From an uncultured Oscillospiraceae bacterium (lineage in GTDB: Bacteria; Bacillota; Clostridia; Oscillospirales; Oscillospiraceae), in NCBI GenBank assembly GCA_934561515.1, contig CAKTGM010000001.1, positions 62,001 to 126,000 of the forward strand: 64,000 nt of DNA. The letters are read 5' to 3'. A model generated the notes under the pieces. The model searched no databases and had not been told where the DNA came from. It saw nothing but the letters and a program-made list of their open reading frames with translations. A program made the translations under genes and the position numbers. How positions within the stretch are numbered: the stretch's first letter is position 1; every line of letters starts with the position of its first letter. Of this stretch, positions 16,670 through 25,230 are shown in pieces.

Positions 16670-16951
16670 ATGACCTATGATCTATCCCCCGCTTCTCCCC
16701 AGCGCATTGAGCTGAGCGGCCGCGAGCACCTGAGCGTCACGGGCGTTGAGGACGTGGACCGCTTTGATGAAAACGAGATCGTGATGACGACCGCCGAGGG
16801 CGCGCTCATCGTCACGGGCGAAAAGCTGCACATCGGAAAGCTCAGCATCGACGGCGGCGAGTTGCACGTGGACGGGCGCATCGACTCTCTCACCTTTGAG
16901 GATGCGTCCGCGGGGCGCGGCGGCCTTCTCTCGCGCCTGCTCGGAGGCTAG
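16670..16951 (+). CDS. yabP: Sporulation protein YabP
   Basis: 93-aa YabP/YqfC family protein, required in Bacillus for normal spore cortex formation and expressed in the mother cell under SigE. The short beta-rich sequence shows LSGREHLSVTGVEDVDRFDE, then VMTTAEGALIVTGEKLHIGK, the family pattern. The start at 16670 has GAAAGGACGG upstream. Its position next to yabQ and divIC confirms the assignment. Confidence 0.92.
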   Translation: MTYDLSPASPQRIELSGREHLSVTGVEDVDRFDENEIVMTTAEGALIVTGEKLHIGKLSIDGGELHVDGRIDSLTFEDASAGRGGLLSRLLGG

Positions 16952-16955
16952 GGGC

Positions 16956-17594
16956 ATGGGCTTTACGCTCTGCGCGCAGGCGCAGGACTTTCTTTCCTCG
17001 CTCCTGCTCGGCCTCTCGCTCGCGCTCATTTACGACCTGCTGCGCGCCCTGCGCCTGAGCCGCCGCGGCCTCGCCTTCCTCACGCCGCTGTGCGACGCGC
17101 TCTACTGCGCGCTCTTTGCGCTGCTCGTCTTCCTCTTTTCCCTCGCGCGCGGGGGCGAGCTGCGGCTCTACATGATCGCCTCGGCGCTCTGCGGGGCGCT
17201 ATTTTACTTCCTCGCCTGCGCGCGCTTCTTTCGTCCGCTGTGGGCGCTCTGGGCGGGGGTGCTCGTCTCGCTGCTCGCGCTTTTGACTGCGCCGCTGCGC
17301 GCGCTGAAAAGACTTTATGGTAAACTTGCCAAACTTTGCAAAAGGTACTTTCTTTTTTCCAAAAAGCGGCTTATAATAAAGGCGTATGAGCGCAGGGCAC
17401 TGCGCTCTGCCCGCCGCGCGCGGAAAAAGGGAGGGGAAAAGCATGGCGAGAGGGACAAAGCAGCCGAAAAAGCACACGAGCCCGCTGACGGTGCTCGTCA
17501 TCGCGGTTCTGATCGCGCTCGTAGGTGTGCAGCTCATCCACCTCAGAGGTCAGATCGAGCAGGCGCAGAGCGAGCTGACGAGCCTTCGCGGTGA
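16956..17594 (+). CDS. yabQ: Spore cortex biosynthesis protein YabQ
   Basis: Membrane protein with four or five hydrophobic segments (LLLGLSLALIYDLLRALRLS, FALLVFLFSLARG and others), needed for the spore cortex in Bacillus. I start at ATG 16956, 4 bases after yabP. The recognisable YabQ part ends around residue 145 (LIIKAYERR). The remaining ~65 residues are Arg/Ala rich, and about 150 bases of the frame overlap divIC in another frame. Either the gene has a real unusual C-terminal extension, or a nearby natural stop has been lost; the last part reads like out-of-frame divIC sequence. Confidence 0.8.
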   Translation: MGFTLCAQAQDFLSSLLLGLSLALIYDLLRALRLSRRGLAFLTPLCDALYCALFALLVFLFSLARGGELRLYMIASALCGALFYFLACARFFRPLWALWAGVLVSLLALLTAPLRALKRLYGKLAKLCKRYFLFSKKRLIIKAYERRALRSARRARKKGGEKHGERDKAAEKAHEPADGARHRGSDRARRCAAHPPQRSDRAGAERADEPSR

Positions 17595-17739
17595 TCTGGA
17601 CGCGGCAAAGCAGGAGAACGATTCGCTCGCCTCGGCGCTGGAAAAGGCCGACGATCCTGCCTTTTTGCAGGAGCTGGCGCGCGACCAGCTCGGCTATGTC
17701 ACGCCGGGCGAAAAGTCCTTTTACGATGTGAGCAACTAA
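17443..17739 (+). CDS. divIC: Septum formation initiator DivIC/FtsB
   Basis: 98-aa bitopic membrane protein of the division machinery, partner of FtsL and DivIB/FtsQ. ATG 17443 (MARGTKQPKKHTSPLTVLVI) has an excellent AAGGGAGGGG upstream. There is a basic cytoplasmic head, one transmembrane segment (residues ~15-33), a leucine-zipper-like coiled coil (LRGQIEQAQSELTSLRGDL...) and the FtsB/DivIC C-terminal motif ELARDQLGYVTPGEK. It overlaps the predicted end of yabQ. Confidence 0.93.
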   Translation: MARGTKQPKKHTSPLTVLVIAVLIALVGVQLIHLRGQIEQAQSELTSLRGDLDAAKQENDSLASALEKADDPAFLQELARDQLGYVTPGEKSFYDVSN

Positions 17740-17754
17740 AATCAGGCAAAGAGC

Positions 17755-17782
17755 AAAAAGCGCCCCGCGGGGCGCTTTTTTT
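17755..17782 (+). terminator. Terminator after divIC
   Basis: AAAAAGCGCCCC-GC-GGGGCGCTTTTTTT, a strong hairpin with a T tract, closes the yab cluster. A second GC-rich hairpin without T tract follows at 17796-17827. Confidence 0.9.
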
Positions 17783-17990
17783 CGTGCAAAAAAAGGGGCC
17801 GCCGCCGCATTGCTGCGGCCGCGGCCCAAACGGGTGGGATATTGGAAAGCTTCCGATGCTTATGATACAAGCTGCGCGCGAAAACGTCAATGGGAGCTTT
17901 TGTCGCTTCCCCGCGCCTTTTGTCGAGACAGGTCGCGGCCGTACACTTTTGCCTTTTTGCACAAAAAAATGATTTTTACACATCGTTCAT
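17783..17990. other. Intergenic region divIC-hpf, no gene seen
   Basis: About 200 bases without a convincing reading frame. A GC-rich hairpin (GGCCGCCGCCGCA with TGCGGCCGCGGCC, 17797-17827) lies at the left. The rest shows no motif I recognise apart from AT-richer sequence approaching the hpf promoter. Confidence 0.5.
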
Positions 17991-18019
17991 TTGATATTCC
18001 CGCCCATGCGTGCTATAAT
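17991..18019 (+). promoter_or_regulatory. Promoter of hpf
   Basis: TTGATA (17991-17996), a 17-base spacer and a perfect TATAAT (18014-18019), about 70 bases upstream of the hpf start. Confidence 0.8.
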
Positions 18020-18090
18020 GCAGAAAAGAGAACAGCAGCGCTTCCCCAGCGCCCGCCTTCTCTTCCTCACCAACGAAAGGAGCCAACATC

Positions 18091-18642
18091 ATGAAATACA
18101 CCTACACCTGCAAAAAGATCTCCCTGAACGATTCCGTGAAGGCCTACGCCGAGAAGAAGATCGGCAAGCTGGAAAAGTTTTTCAAGGAGGAGCCCGAGGC
18201 TTCTGTGACCTTCTCCGTCGAGAAGAAGAACCGCTGTGTCGCCGAGATCACGCTCCGCGGCGCAAACGGCACGCTGTTCCGCGCGGTATGTGAGGACCCG
18301 GACGGCGATATGCGCGGCGCGATCGACGAGGCCTGCGCCCAGATCGAGCGCAAGATCCGCAAGAACAAGACGCGCCTTGCCAAGAACCTGCGCACCGAGG
18401 CGGTGCTGCCCGAGCTGCCCGAGGAATTCGAGCTGCACGAGGAGAGCGAGTTCGACATCGTGCGCACCAAGCGCTTCACGGTCAAACCCATGAGCGCCGA
18501 GGAGGCCATTTTGCAGATGAACCTGCTGGGCCACAGCTTCTTCGTCTTCCGCAACACCGATTCCGCCGACGCGATCTGCGTTGTCTACCGCCGCAACAAC
18601 GGCGGCTACGGCATCATCGAAACGGAGGATGACGAGGACTAA
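18091..18642 (+). CDS. hpf: Ribosome hibernation promoting factor, long form
   Basis: 183-aa long HPF that dimerises 70S ribosomes into inactive 100S particles in stationary phase. The N-terminal S30AE domain (residues 1-100, MKYTYTCKKISLNDSVKAYA) binds the decoding region. The C-terminal dimerisation domain shows DIVRTKRFTVKPMSAEEAIL and QMNLLGHSFFVFRN, then IETEDDED. Only the long form, typical of Firmicutes, is seen. AAAGGAG lies before the start; transcription is from the strong promoter upstream and ends at the terminator below. Confidence 0.96.
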   Translation: MKYTYTCKKISLNDSVKAYAEKKIGKLEKFFKEEPEASVTFSVEKKNRCVAEITLRGANGTLFRAVCEDPDGDMRGAIDEACAQIERKIRKNKTRLAKNLRTEAVLPELPEEFELHEESEFDIVRTKRFTVKPMSAEEAILQMNLLGHSFFVFRNTDSADAICVVYRRNNGGYGIIETEDDED

Positions 18643-18662
18643 GCCGTAAAAAGCGTATTCAG

Positions 18663-18695
18663 AAGGGGCGGAACTCCAATTCCGCCCCTTTTTTT
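18663..18695 (+). terminator. Terminator after hpf
   Basis: AAGGGGCGGAA-CTCCAA-TTCCGCCCCTT followed by a run of T. Confidence 0.9.
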
Positions 18696-18708
18696 GTCTG
18701 TTCGTTTG

Positions 18709-18717
18709 TGGTATACT
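18709..18717 (+). promoter_or_regulatory. Extended -10 promoter of the alcohol dehydrogenase
   Basis: TG-G-TATACT extended -10 element (18709-18717), with only a weak -35 region because the upstream terminator T tract lies there. The gene starts 36 bases downstream. Confidence 0.5.
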
Positions 18718-18752
18718 GGTTCCGCAATTTTAGAAAAGAGGAGACTGCCCCC

Positions 18753-19949
18753 ATGAATCCATTGTTCTGCCGCGCGTTCCAGTGCTGCTTTGCCGTCGGC
18801 GCGCGTTTTCTGCCCTGGCGCACGCCGGAAGTCTATTCCGGCCCCGGCAGTCTCCTGCGCGTGGCGGACATTCTGAAAAAAGAGAAGCTGCGCCGCCCCT
18901 TCGTCGTCGCCAGCCGCCGCCAGTGCGCGGACGAGCACTTCCGCCGCTTGCAGGAGGTGCTCGACGAGCAGGATGTCCTGCTCTCCGTCTACTCCGCCGT
19001 TGAGCCGAACCCCTCGGTCGAAACGGTCGAGAAGATCGCCGCGCAGTACCGGCTCGACCGCTGCGACTGCTTTCTCGTCATCGGCGGCGGCTCGCCGATG
19101 GACGCGGCCAAGGCCGCCGCGGCGCGCCTCGCCCGAGCGGAGAAGACCGTTCCCCAGCTTGGCGGACTTTTGAAGGTCCGCCGCCGCATCCCGGTGCTCA
19201 TCGCCGTGCCGACCACCGCCGGCACCGGCTCGGAGACAACCATCGCCGCCGTCGTGACCGACGATCACCACAAGTATTCGATCTCCGACCTCTGCCTCAT
19301 CCCGCGCTACGCCATCTTGGACCCCACGCTTTCGGCCGCTCTGCCGCCGCGCATCACGGCCGAGACCGGCATGGACGCGCTGACGCACGCGGTCGAGGCC
19401 TATCTGAGCCGTTACTACAACACCGCCAGGACCCGCGCGCAGGCCGAGAGCGCCGTTGTGACCATCTTTTCCCACCTTGAGCGCGCGTACCGCGACGGCG
19501 CGTCGCTCCCCGACCGCGCGGCGATGCTGCAAGCCTCGTTTGACGCAGGCGCGGCCTTCACGCGCGCGAGCGTCGGCAACGTGCACGCCATCGCGCACAC
19601 GCTCGGCGGGCTCTACGGCACGGCCCACGGCCTTGCAAACGCCGTGCTGCTGCCCATTGTGCTGGAGGATTACGGCGCTGCCGCCTATCCGCGCCTTGCC
19701 CGCCTCGCCCGTCTTGCAGGCCTTTCAGGAGAGAGCGACGAAGCGCTCGCCAAGGCGTTTATCTCAGAGATCCGCGCGATGAACGCGCGCATGGGCATCC
19801 CCGACCACTTTGACTGCATCCGCGAAGAAGACATCCCCCAGATGGCCGCCTGGGCCTCCCGCGAGGCGAACCCCGTCTACCCCGTGCCTGTCATCTACGA
19901 CCGCGCGCGCTTCATGCGCGTCATCGAGCGCTCGCGCCGCGCCGCCTGA
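18753..19949 (+). CDS. Iron-containing alcohol dehydrogenase
   Basis: 398-aa group III (Fe-ADH) NAD(P)-dependent dehydrogenase. The start at ATG 18753 has GAGGAG upstream. Motifs in order: GGGSPMDAAKAAAA (NAD binding), PTTAGTGSETT, GMDALTHAVEAYLSRYYN and the metal-binding NVHAIAHTLGGLYGTAHGLANA. It probably reduces or oxidises a small alcohol/aldehyde in fermentation; specificity cannot be read. It is preceded by a terminator and followed at 45 bases by pssA, with no obvious functional link. Confidence 0.92.
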   Translation: MNPLFCRAFQCCFAVGARFLPWRTPEVYSGPGSLLRVADILKKEKLRRPFVVASRRQCADEHFRRLQEVLDEQDVLLSVYSAVEPNPSVETVEKIAAQYRLDRCDCFLVIGGGSPMDAAKAAAARLARAEKTVPQLGGLLKVRRRIPVLIAVPTTAGTGSETTIAAVVTDDHHKYSISDLCLIPRYAILDPTLSAALPPRITAETGMDALTHAVEAYLSRYYNTARTRAQAESAVVTIFSHLERAYRDGASLPDRAAMLQASFDAGAAFTRASVGNVHAIAHTLGGLYGTAHGLANAVLLPIVLEDYGAAAYPRLARLARLAGLSGESDEALAKAFISEIRAMNARMGIPDHFDCIREEDIPQMAAWASREANPVYPVPVIYDRARFMRVIERSRRAA

Positions 19950-19994
19950 GTCCCCCGCAAATCCCCCATATTCCAAAAAGGATCGAAAAATCAT

Positions 19995-20618
19995 ATGCTT
20001 GGAGTTTACGATTACACCGTTCTTGCAACCTACCTTGCGCTGCTGCTCGGCCTCAACGGCATCTATGCCGCCGCGCAGTCGCGTCCCCTCCCCGCCATGC
20101 TGTGCCTGATGCTCGCGGGCCTGCTCGACGCCTTCGACGGGCGCATCGCCCGCACGAAAAAGAACCGCAGCGAGATGGAAAAGCGCTTCGGCATCCAGAT
20201 CGACTCGCTCAACGACCTTGTCTGCTTCGGCGTGCTGCCCGCCGCCATCGGCTGGTCGACGGGGTGCAGCGCGCCGTGGTTCCTCGCCACGATGTCGTTT
20301 TTTGCGCTCTGCGCGCTCATCCGCCTCGCCTACTTCAACGTGACGGAGGAGGAGCGGCAGGACAAGACAAACGAAAACCGCCACTACTACCTCGGCCTCC
20401 CGGTCACATCCTCGGCCTTTGCCATGCCGTTTTTCTACCTGCTCGCGCTCTATGCCGGGAGAAACGCCGCTATTTTTTACGCCATCGGTGCGTTTTTGCT
20501 CGGCGTGCTCTATATTTCGCCCCTGCGCATCAAAAAGGTCGGCCTGCGCGGCGTCGCGCTGCTCTCGGCCCTTGGCCTTGCGGAATTCATCGCGCTCGTG
20601 CACATGATCCGCGCATGA
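19995..20618 (+). CDS. pssA: CDP-diacylglycerol-serine O-phosphatidyltransferase
   Basis: 207-aa CDP-alcohol phosphatidyltransferase with six or so membrane segments. The signature DG-x2-AR-x8+-G-x3-D-x3-D is present as DGRIAR...FGIQIDSLNDLVCFGV. This form, with D-S-L-x-D-x-x-x-F-G, is typical of phosphatidylserine synthase rather than PgsA. No phosphatidylserine decarboxylase is adjacent. It ends just before a bidirectional terminator. Confidence is high for the family and moderate for the exact alcohol substrate. Confidence 0.85.
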   Translation: MLGVYDYTVLATYLALLLGLNGIYAAAQSRPLPAMLCLMLAGLLDAFDGRIARTKKNRSEMEKRFGIQIDSLNDLVCFGVLPAAIGWSTGCSAPWFLATMSFFALCALIRLAYFNVTEEERQDKTNENRHYYLGLPVTSSAFAMPFFYLLALYAGRNAAIFYAIGAFLLGVLYISPLRIKKVGLRGVALLSALGLAEFIALVHMIRA

Positions 20619-20628
20619 TATCCCCCCC

Positions 20629-20674
20629 AAAAAAATTCAGGAAGGGCTGAGAAATTCTCAGCCCTTCCTTTTTT
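20629..20674. terminator. Bidirectional terminator between pssA and the M23 gene
   Basis: GGAAGGGCTGAGAA-A-TTCTCAGCCCTTCC palindrome with A run on the left and T run on the right. Confidence 0.9.
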
Positions 20675-21408
20675 CAGTTGAGGAACGTCTCCGGGTCGCA
20701 GGGCACGCCGTCCTTCGTCACGGCGAAGTGCAAATGCGCGGGGATGGCGAACTCGGCGATGGACGTGCAGCCCACCGAGCCGATGACCTCGCCCGCCGAG
20801 ACCTGCTGCCCCTCGCTGACCGCCGGCGCGGCGAGGAGATTTGCGTAGATCGTCTCGTACCCGCCGTCGTGCGCGATGGTCACGCTCGTGCCCATGAGGT
20901 CGTCGTCGACGACCTGCGTCACCGTGCCGCTGCACGCGGCGAGCACCTGCGTGCCGACCTCGGCGGCGATGTCCACGCCGCTGTGCGTGCGCCAGTCGCC
21001 GAGCGTCTCGTTGTACCTGAGCTCATCGACGGAGAAGACCGCGAGCGTCTCGCCCACAAGGGGCGCGACGACGAGGCGCGGCTCCTCGGGCGCGATGTCC
21101 GCGCTGCTCTCCGCGGCGGGAAGCGCATCCGGCGCGAGCGCAGGCTCGTCTATTTCGCGCGCCGCGCTCTGCTCGGGCGGGATGAGCGAAGCGTCGTCAA
21201 AGTCCGCCTCCGGCATCTCCACCGATTCTTCCTCCTGCGCGGGAAGCTCCACCTTTGCGCTCGCCTCCGCGTCCCGATCTGTCGTGCTGCCCGGCAGCAG
21301 CGTCCAATAGCCCGCGACGGCCAGCGCCGTCACACCGAGGAACAGGGCTATGTATAAGCCCGTCCCGCCGAAGAAATGCCGCTTTGCGCGGCCGTTCGAT
21401 CCTGCCAT
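20674..21408 (-). CDS. M23 family peptidase, SpoIIQ-like
   Basis: 244-aa bitopic protein. The start at 21408 (MAGSNGRAKRHFFGG) has AAAGGAAACG upstream; one transmembrane segment (residues ~20-40) follows, then an acidic linker (to ~120) and an M23 domain. The domain keeps metal-site residues: HSGVD (H-x3-D) and HLHF (H-x-H). The DWRTHSGVDI context is typical of SpoIIQ, the forespore partner of SpoIIIAH in the engulfment channel; clostridial SpoIIQ keeps the metal site, whereas the Bacillus protein has lost it. A general M23 cell-wall endopeptidase remains the alternative. Confidence 0.8.
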   Translation of the reverse strand: MAGSNGRAKRHFFGGTGLYIALFLGVTALAVAGYWTLLPGSTTDRDAEASAKVELPAQEEESVEMPEADFDDASLIPPEQSAAREIDEPALAPDALPAAESSADIAPEEPRLVVAPLVGETLAVFSVDELRYNETLGDWRTHSGVDIAAEVGTQVLAACSGTVTQVVDDDLMGTSVTIAHDGGYETIYANLLAAPAVSEGQQVSAGEVIGSVGCTSIAEFAIPAHLHFAVTKDGVPCDPETFLN

Positions 21409-21462
21409 GTCGTTTCCTTTCCGCCGCGCGTCGCGGCTCATCCAAAAGCTCCACGGAGCACA

Positions 21463-21501
21463 AAAAAGCTCTGACGGTAGTTTGTACCGTCAGAGCTTTT
21501 T
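21463..21501 (-). terminator. Terminator downstream of gpmI
   Basis: AAAAAGCTCTGACGGTA and TACCGTCAGAGCTTTTT pair around a 5-base loop; A/T tracts on both sides make it functional in either direction. It ends the pgk-tpiA-gpmI unit. Confidence 0.9.
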
Positions 21502-21526
21502 CTAAACCTGCTTTGATTCGATTTTT

Positions 21527-23041
21527 TCAGCGCACGATGAGCGTCCTGCCGTCCATCTCCTCGGGCTTTTCAAGGCCCATCACGTCGAGAATGGTCGGGG
21601 CAATGTCGGCAAGGCGGCCGGGCCGCAGCTCAGTGCCCGCACCGCAGAGGATGAAGGGCACGCGGTTGGTCGTGTGCGCGGTCATGGGGCTCTTGCCGTC
21701 AGCCTGCACCATCTGCTCGGCGTTGCCGTGGTCGGCGGTGACCATGGCGATGCCGCCCATCTTGAGCGTTGCCTCCACAACGCGGCCAACGCAGTCGTCG
21801 ACCGTTTCAACGGCCTTGACCGCCGCATCGAACACGCCCGTGTGGCCGACCATGTCGCAGTTGGCAAAGTTGAGGATGATCACATCGTACTTGCCCGATT
21901 CGATGCGCTCCACGCACTTGCCCGCGACCTCGTAGGCGCTCATCTCGGGCTGGAGGTCGTAGGTCGCAACCTTCGGCGAGGCGACGAGCACGCGGTCCTC
22001 GCCGGGATAGGGCTCTTCCACGCCGCCGTTGAAGAAGAAGGTGACATGGGCGTACTTCTCCGTCTCGGCGATGCGCAGCTGCGTCATGCCCATCTTGCTC
22101 AAATACTCGCCGAGGCCGTTTTTCACGCTGATCCGCGGGAAGGCGACCAGCACGTTCGGCATCGTGGCGTCATACTCGGTGTTGCACACATAGGTGAGCG
22201 GGAAGAACTCGCGCTTGAAGCCGTCGAACGCGGGGTCGACAAAGGCGCGCGTGATCTCGCGGGCGCGGTCGGGACGGTAGTTGAAGAAGATGACCGAGTC
22301 GTTGTCGGAGATCATGCCGTCCTTATCGCAGACGATCGGCTCGACGAATTCGTCCGTCACGCCGTTTTTGTAGCTCTCCTCGATGGCGTGGATGGGGTCG
22401 GCGTCCTGCACGCCCTCGCCGTAGACGAGCGCGTCGTAGGCGCTTTCAAGGCGGTCCCAGCGCTTGTCGCGGTCCATCGCGTAGTAGCGGCCCATAACGG
22501 TCGCGATCCTGCCGACGCCGATCTCCCGGCACTTTTCTATGGTCTTTGCCACAAAGTCGCGCCCGGAGGTCGGGGGCGTGTCGCGCCCGTCGAGGAAGGC
22601 GTGGATGTAGACGCGCTTGAGGCCCTTGATGTGCGCCATCTTCAAAAGCGCATAGAGATGGTCGAGCGTGGAGTGCACGCCGCCCGTGGAATGCAGCCCG
22701 TAAAGATGCAGCGCAGCGCCCTTTGCAAGGCAGTCATCCATGGCCTTGTTGTAGGCGGGGTTTTCAAAGAAGGTGCCGTCCTCGATGGAGCGGCTGATGC
22801 GCGGCAGGTCCTGAAAGACAACGCGCCCGCCGCCGATGTTGGTGTGGCCGACCTCGCTGTTGCCCATCTGACCGTCAGGCAGGCCCACATCGAGGCCGGA
22901 GGCGGCAAGCTCGGTGTGCGCGTACTCTTTGAAAAGGCCGTCGAGCACAGGCGTGCCGGCCGCGCGTACCGCGTTGCCGACAATATCGTCGGACAGGCCG
23001 AAGCCGTCCATAATGATGAGAGTGGTCGGAGCTTTGTTCAT
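21527..23041 (-). CDS. gpmI: 2,3-bisphosphoglycerate-independent phosphoglycerate mutase
   Basis: 504-aa manganese enzyme that interconverts 3- and 2-phosphoglycerate in glycolysis. The alkaline-phosphatase-like fold starts IIMDGFGLSD; the phosphorylated serine lies in MGNSEVGH; further metal residues are seen in HAFLDGRDTPP and VTADHGNAEQM. Full family length. It is the last gene of a pgk-tpiA-gpmI set, 20 bases after tpiA; gapdh and enolase are not in the window. Confidence 0.97.
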   Translation of the reverse strand: MNKAPTTLIIMDGFGLSDDIVGNAVRAAGTPVLDGLFKEYAHTELAASGLDVGLPDGQMGNSEVGHTNIGGGRVVFQDLPRISRSIEDGTFFENPAYNKAMDDCLAKGAALHLYGLHSTGGVHSTLDHLYALLKMAHIKGLKRVYIHAFLDGRDTPPTSGRDFVAKTIEKCREIGVGRIATVMGRYYAMDRDKRWDRLESAYDALVYGEGVQDADPIHAIEESYKNGVTDEFVEPIVCDKDGMISDNDSVIFFNYRPDRAREITRAFVDPAFDGFKREFFPLTYVCNTEYDATMPNVLVAFPRISVKNGLGEYLSKMGMTQLRIAETEKYAHVTFFFNGGVEEPYPGEDRVLVASPKVATYDLQPEMSAYEVAGKCVERIESGKYDVIILNFANCDMVGHTGVFDAAVKAVETVDDCVGRVVEATLKMGGIAMVTADHGNAEQMVQADGKSPMTAHTTNRVPFILCGAGTELRPGRLADIAPTILDVMGLEKPEEMDGRTLIVR

Positions 23042-23061
23042 AAAATGGTCTCCCTTTCTGC

Positions 23062-23835
23062 TCAGTCCTGATTGGCAGCGTGAACGATCTCCATCAGCGA
23101 TTGAGCCTGCAGCGACGCGCCGCCGATCAGGCCGCCGTCGATATCCTCGTGCGCGAGCAGCTCGCGGGCATTTTCCGGCTTCATCGAGCCGCCGTACTGA
23201 ATGGTCACGCTGCGAGCGACGCGCGCGCCGTACTGCGCGCGGATCAGCGCGCGGATCTCGCCGCAGACCTCGCTGGCCTGCTCGCTCGTGGCGGTCTTAC
23301 CCGTGCCGATGGCCCAGATGGGCTCATAGGCGATGACGCAGCGACGCATCTGCTCGGCGCCCACGCCCGCCAGCGCGCTCTTGACCTGAAGGGCGATGAG
23401 CTCCATCGTCACGCCCATCTCACGCTGGGCAAGGCTCTCGCCCACGCAGATGATGGGGTTCAGTCCCGCATTCAGCGCGGCGTGGACCTTTTTGTTGACG
23501 ATCTCGTCCGTCTCGCCGAAGAGGGCGCGGCGCTCGCTGTGGCCGACGATGACATAGCGCACGCCGAGGTCGGCGAGCATATCGGCGGAGATCTCGCCGG
23601 TGAAGGCGCCGCTCTTTTCAAAGTAGACGTTCTGCGCGCCGACGGCAATGCGGCTGTCCTTGAAGGCGCGCACGGCGGCGGAGAGATCGGCCGCGGGCAC
23701 GCACACGACGATGTCGCACCACTTGGTCTTGGGAAGGATGGCCTTGAACTCTTCGGCAAAGGCCTTGGTCTCGCTGGGGGTCTTGTTCATTTTCCAGTTG
23801 CCTGCAATGATGGTCTTACGGTATCTGCGATTCAT
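23062..23835 (-). CDS. tpiA: Triosephosphate isomerase
   Basis: 257-aa TIM barrel converting dihydroxyacetone phosphate and glyceraldehyde 3-phosphate. Catalytic Lys in GNWKMN, His in GHSERR, Glu in AYEPIWAIGTGKTA and the phosphate loop YGGSMKPEN are all present. It lies 59 bases after pgk and 20 bases before gpmI, so the three are probably one operon. Confidence 0.97.
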   Translation of the reverse strand: MNRRYRKTIIAGNWKMNKTPSETKAFAEEFKAILPKTKWCDIVVCVPAADLSAAVRAFKDSRIAVGAQNVYFEKSGAFTGEISADMLADLGVRYVIVGHSERRALFGETDEIVNKKVHAALNAGLNPIICVGESLAQREMGVTMELIALQVKSALAGVGAEQMRRCVIAYEPIWAIGTGKTATSEQASEVCGEIRALIRAQYGARVARSVTIQYGGSMKPENARELLAHEDIDGGLIGGASLQAQSLMEIVHAANQD

Positions 23836-23894
23836 ATCGGGTCTTTTCTCCTGTTACTACTATAAAGAATCAAAAGTTGCGGGGGATCTTTTTT

Positions 23895-25163
23895 TCACCT
23901 GTCGAGCAGGCACGCAACGCCCGGAAGCTCCTTGCCCTCAAGGAACTCCAGCGACGCGCCGCCGCCGGTGGAGATGTGCGTGATCTTATCGGCAAAGCCG
24001 AGCTGCTCGGCCGCCGCCGCGCTGTCGCCGCCGCCGATGATGGTGACAGCGCCGCTCTCGGCAAGGGCCTTGGCCATGGCCTTGGTGCCGTTTGCAAAGG
24101 CCGGGAACTCGAAAACGCCCATGGGGCCGTTCCAGACGATCGTGCCCGCGCCCTTGGCGGCGGAGCAGAAAAGCTCGATGGTCTTCGGCCCGATGTCCAT
24201 GCCCATCATGTCCGCGGGGATGTGCATCGCGTCGACGACGTGGGGCTCGGCGTCGGCTGCAAACTCCTTCGCCGCGACCGCGTCGACCGGCAGCAGGAGC
24301 TTCACGCCCTTTGCCTTGGCCTTTTCGATCATCTCAAGCGCGTAGGCGCACTTGTCTTCTTCCAGAAGGGACTTGCCGATCTCGCCGCCCTGCGCCTTGG
24401 AGAAGGTGTAGGACATACCGCCGCCGATGATGACGGTATCGGCCTTGTCGAGAAGGTTGTTGATGACGGCGATCTTGTCGCTGACCTTCGCCCCGCCGAG
24501 CACGGCGACGAACGGGCGCTTGGGATCGTCGAGCGCCTTGCCCATGACCTCAAGCTCCTTGGCGACAAGAAGGCCCGAAACGGCGGGAAGATAGGCGGCG
24601 ACGCCGGCGGTGGAGGCGTGGGCGCGGTGCACCGTGCCGAAGGCATCGGAGACATACAGCTCCGCCATCGAAGCGAGGTCCTTTGCGAGCGCGGGGTCGT
24701 TCTTCGTCTCGCCCGGTTCAAAGCGGGTATTTTCAAGCAGCATGATCTCCCCGCCCTTGAGCGCCGCGGCCTTGGCCTTCGCGTCCTCGCCGACCACGTC
24801 GCGGGCAAAGATGACAGGCTTGCCGAGAAGCTCGGAAAGGCGCGCCGCCACGGGCGCGAGCGTCAGCTTTTCAAGCGACTTTTTCCACTTCTCCTCCGTG
24901 AGCGACGCGGCGTCCTTGCCCTTTTCGGTCTGCTTTTTGACCCACTTTTCAAACTTCGGCTCGGGCTTGCCGAGGTGCGAGCAGGCAATGACCGCCGCGC
25001 CGTGGTCGAGAAGATAGCGAATGGTCGGCAGCGCCGCCACAATGCGCTTATCAGACGTGATCGCGCCGGTCTCCTTGTCCTGCGGGACGTTGAAATCGCA
25101 GCGCAGCAGCACCTTTTTCCCGCTCACGTCCACATCGCAGACCGTCTTCTTATTATAGTTCAT
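23895..25163 (-). CDS. pgk: Phosphoglycerate kinase
   Basis: 422-aa glycolytic kinase. N-terminal RCDFNVPQDKETGAIT, hinge/substrate residues, nucleotide motifs VLGGAKVSDKI and GGGDSAAAAEQLG, and a C-terminal ISTGGGASLEFLEGKELPG are seen. It is slightly longer than the usual ~395 aa because of an inserted segment around residues 70-100 (KWVKKQTEKGKDAASLTEEK), a feature also seen in some Clostridia. First glycolytic gene of the minus-strand set; trmL lies 67 bases upstream in the same direction. Confidence 0.96.
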   Translation of the reverse strand: MNYNKKTVCDVDVSGKKVLLRCDFNVPQDKETGAITSDKRIVAALPTIRYLLDHGAAVIACSHLGKPEPKFEKWVKKQTEKGKDAASLTEEKWKKSLEKLTLAPVAARLSELLGKPVIFARDVVGEDAKAKAAALKGGEIMLLENTRFEPGETKNDPALAKDLASMAELYVSDAFGTVHRAHASTAGVAAYLPAVSGLLVAKELEVMGKALDDPKRPFVAVLGGAKVSDKIAVINNLLDKADTVIIGGGMSYTFSKAQGGEIGKSLLEEDKCAYALEMIEKAKAKGVKLLLPVDAVAAKEFAADAEPHVVDAMHIPADMMGMDIGPKTIELFCSAAKGAGTIVWNGPMGVFEFPAFANGTKAMAKALAESGAVTIIGGGDSAAAAEQLGFADKITHISTGGGASLEFLEGKELPGVACLLDR

Positions 25164-25230
25164 GTCAGTTCCTCCTCATAACGATACAGATACGATTTGG
25201 CTACTCGATTGCTGAAACGAAACCGTTTCC

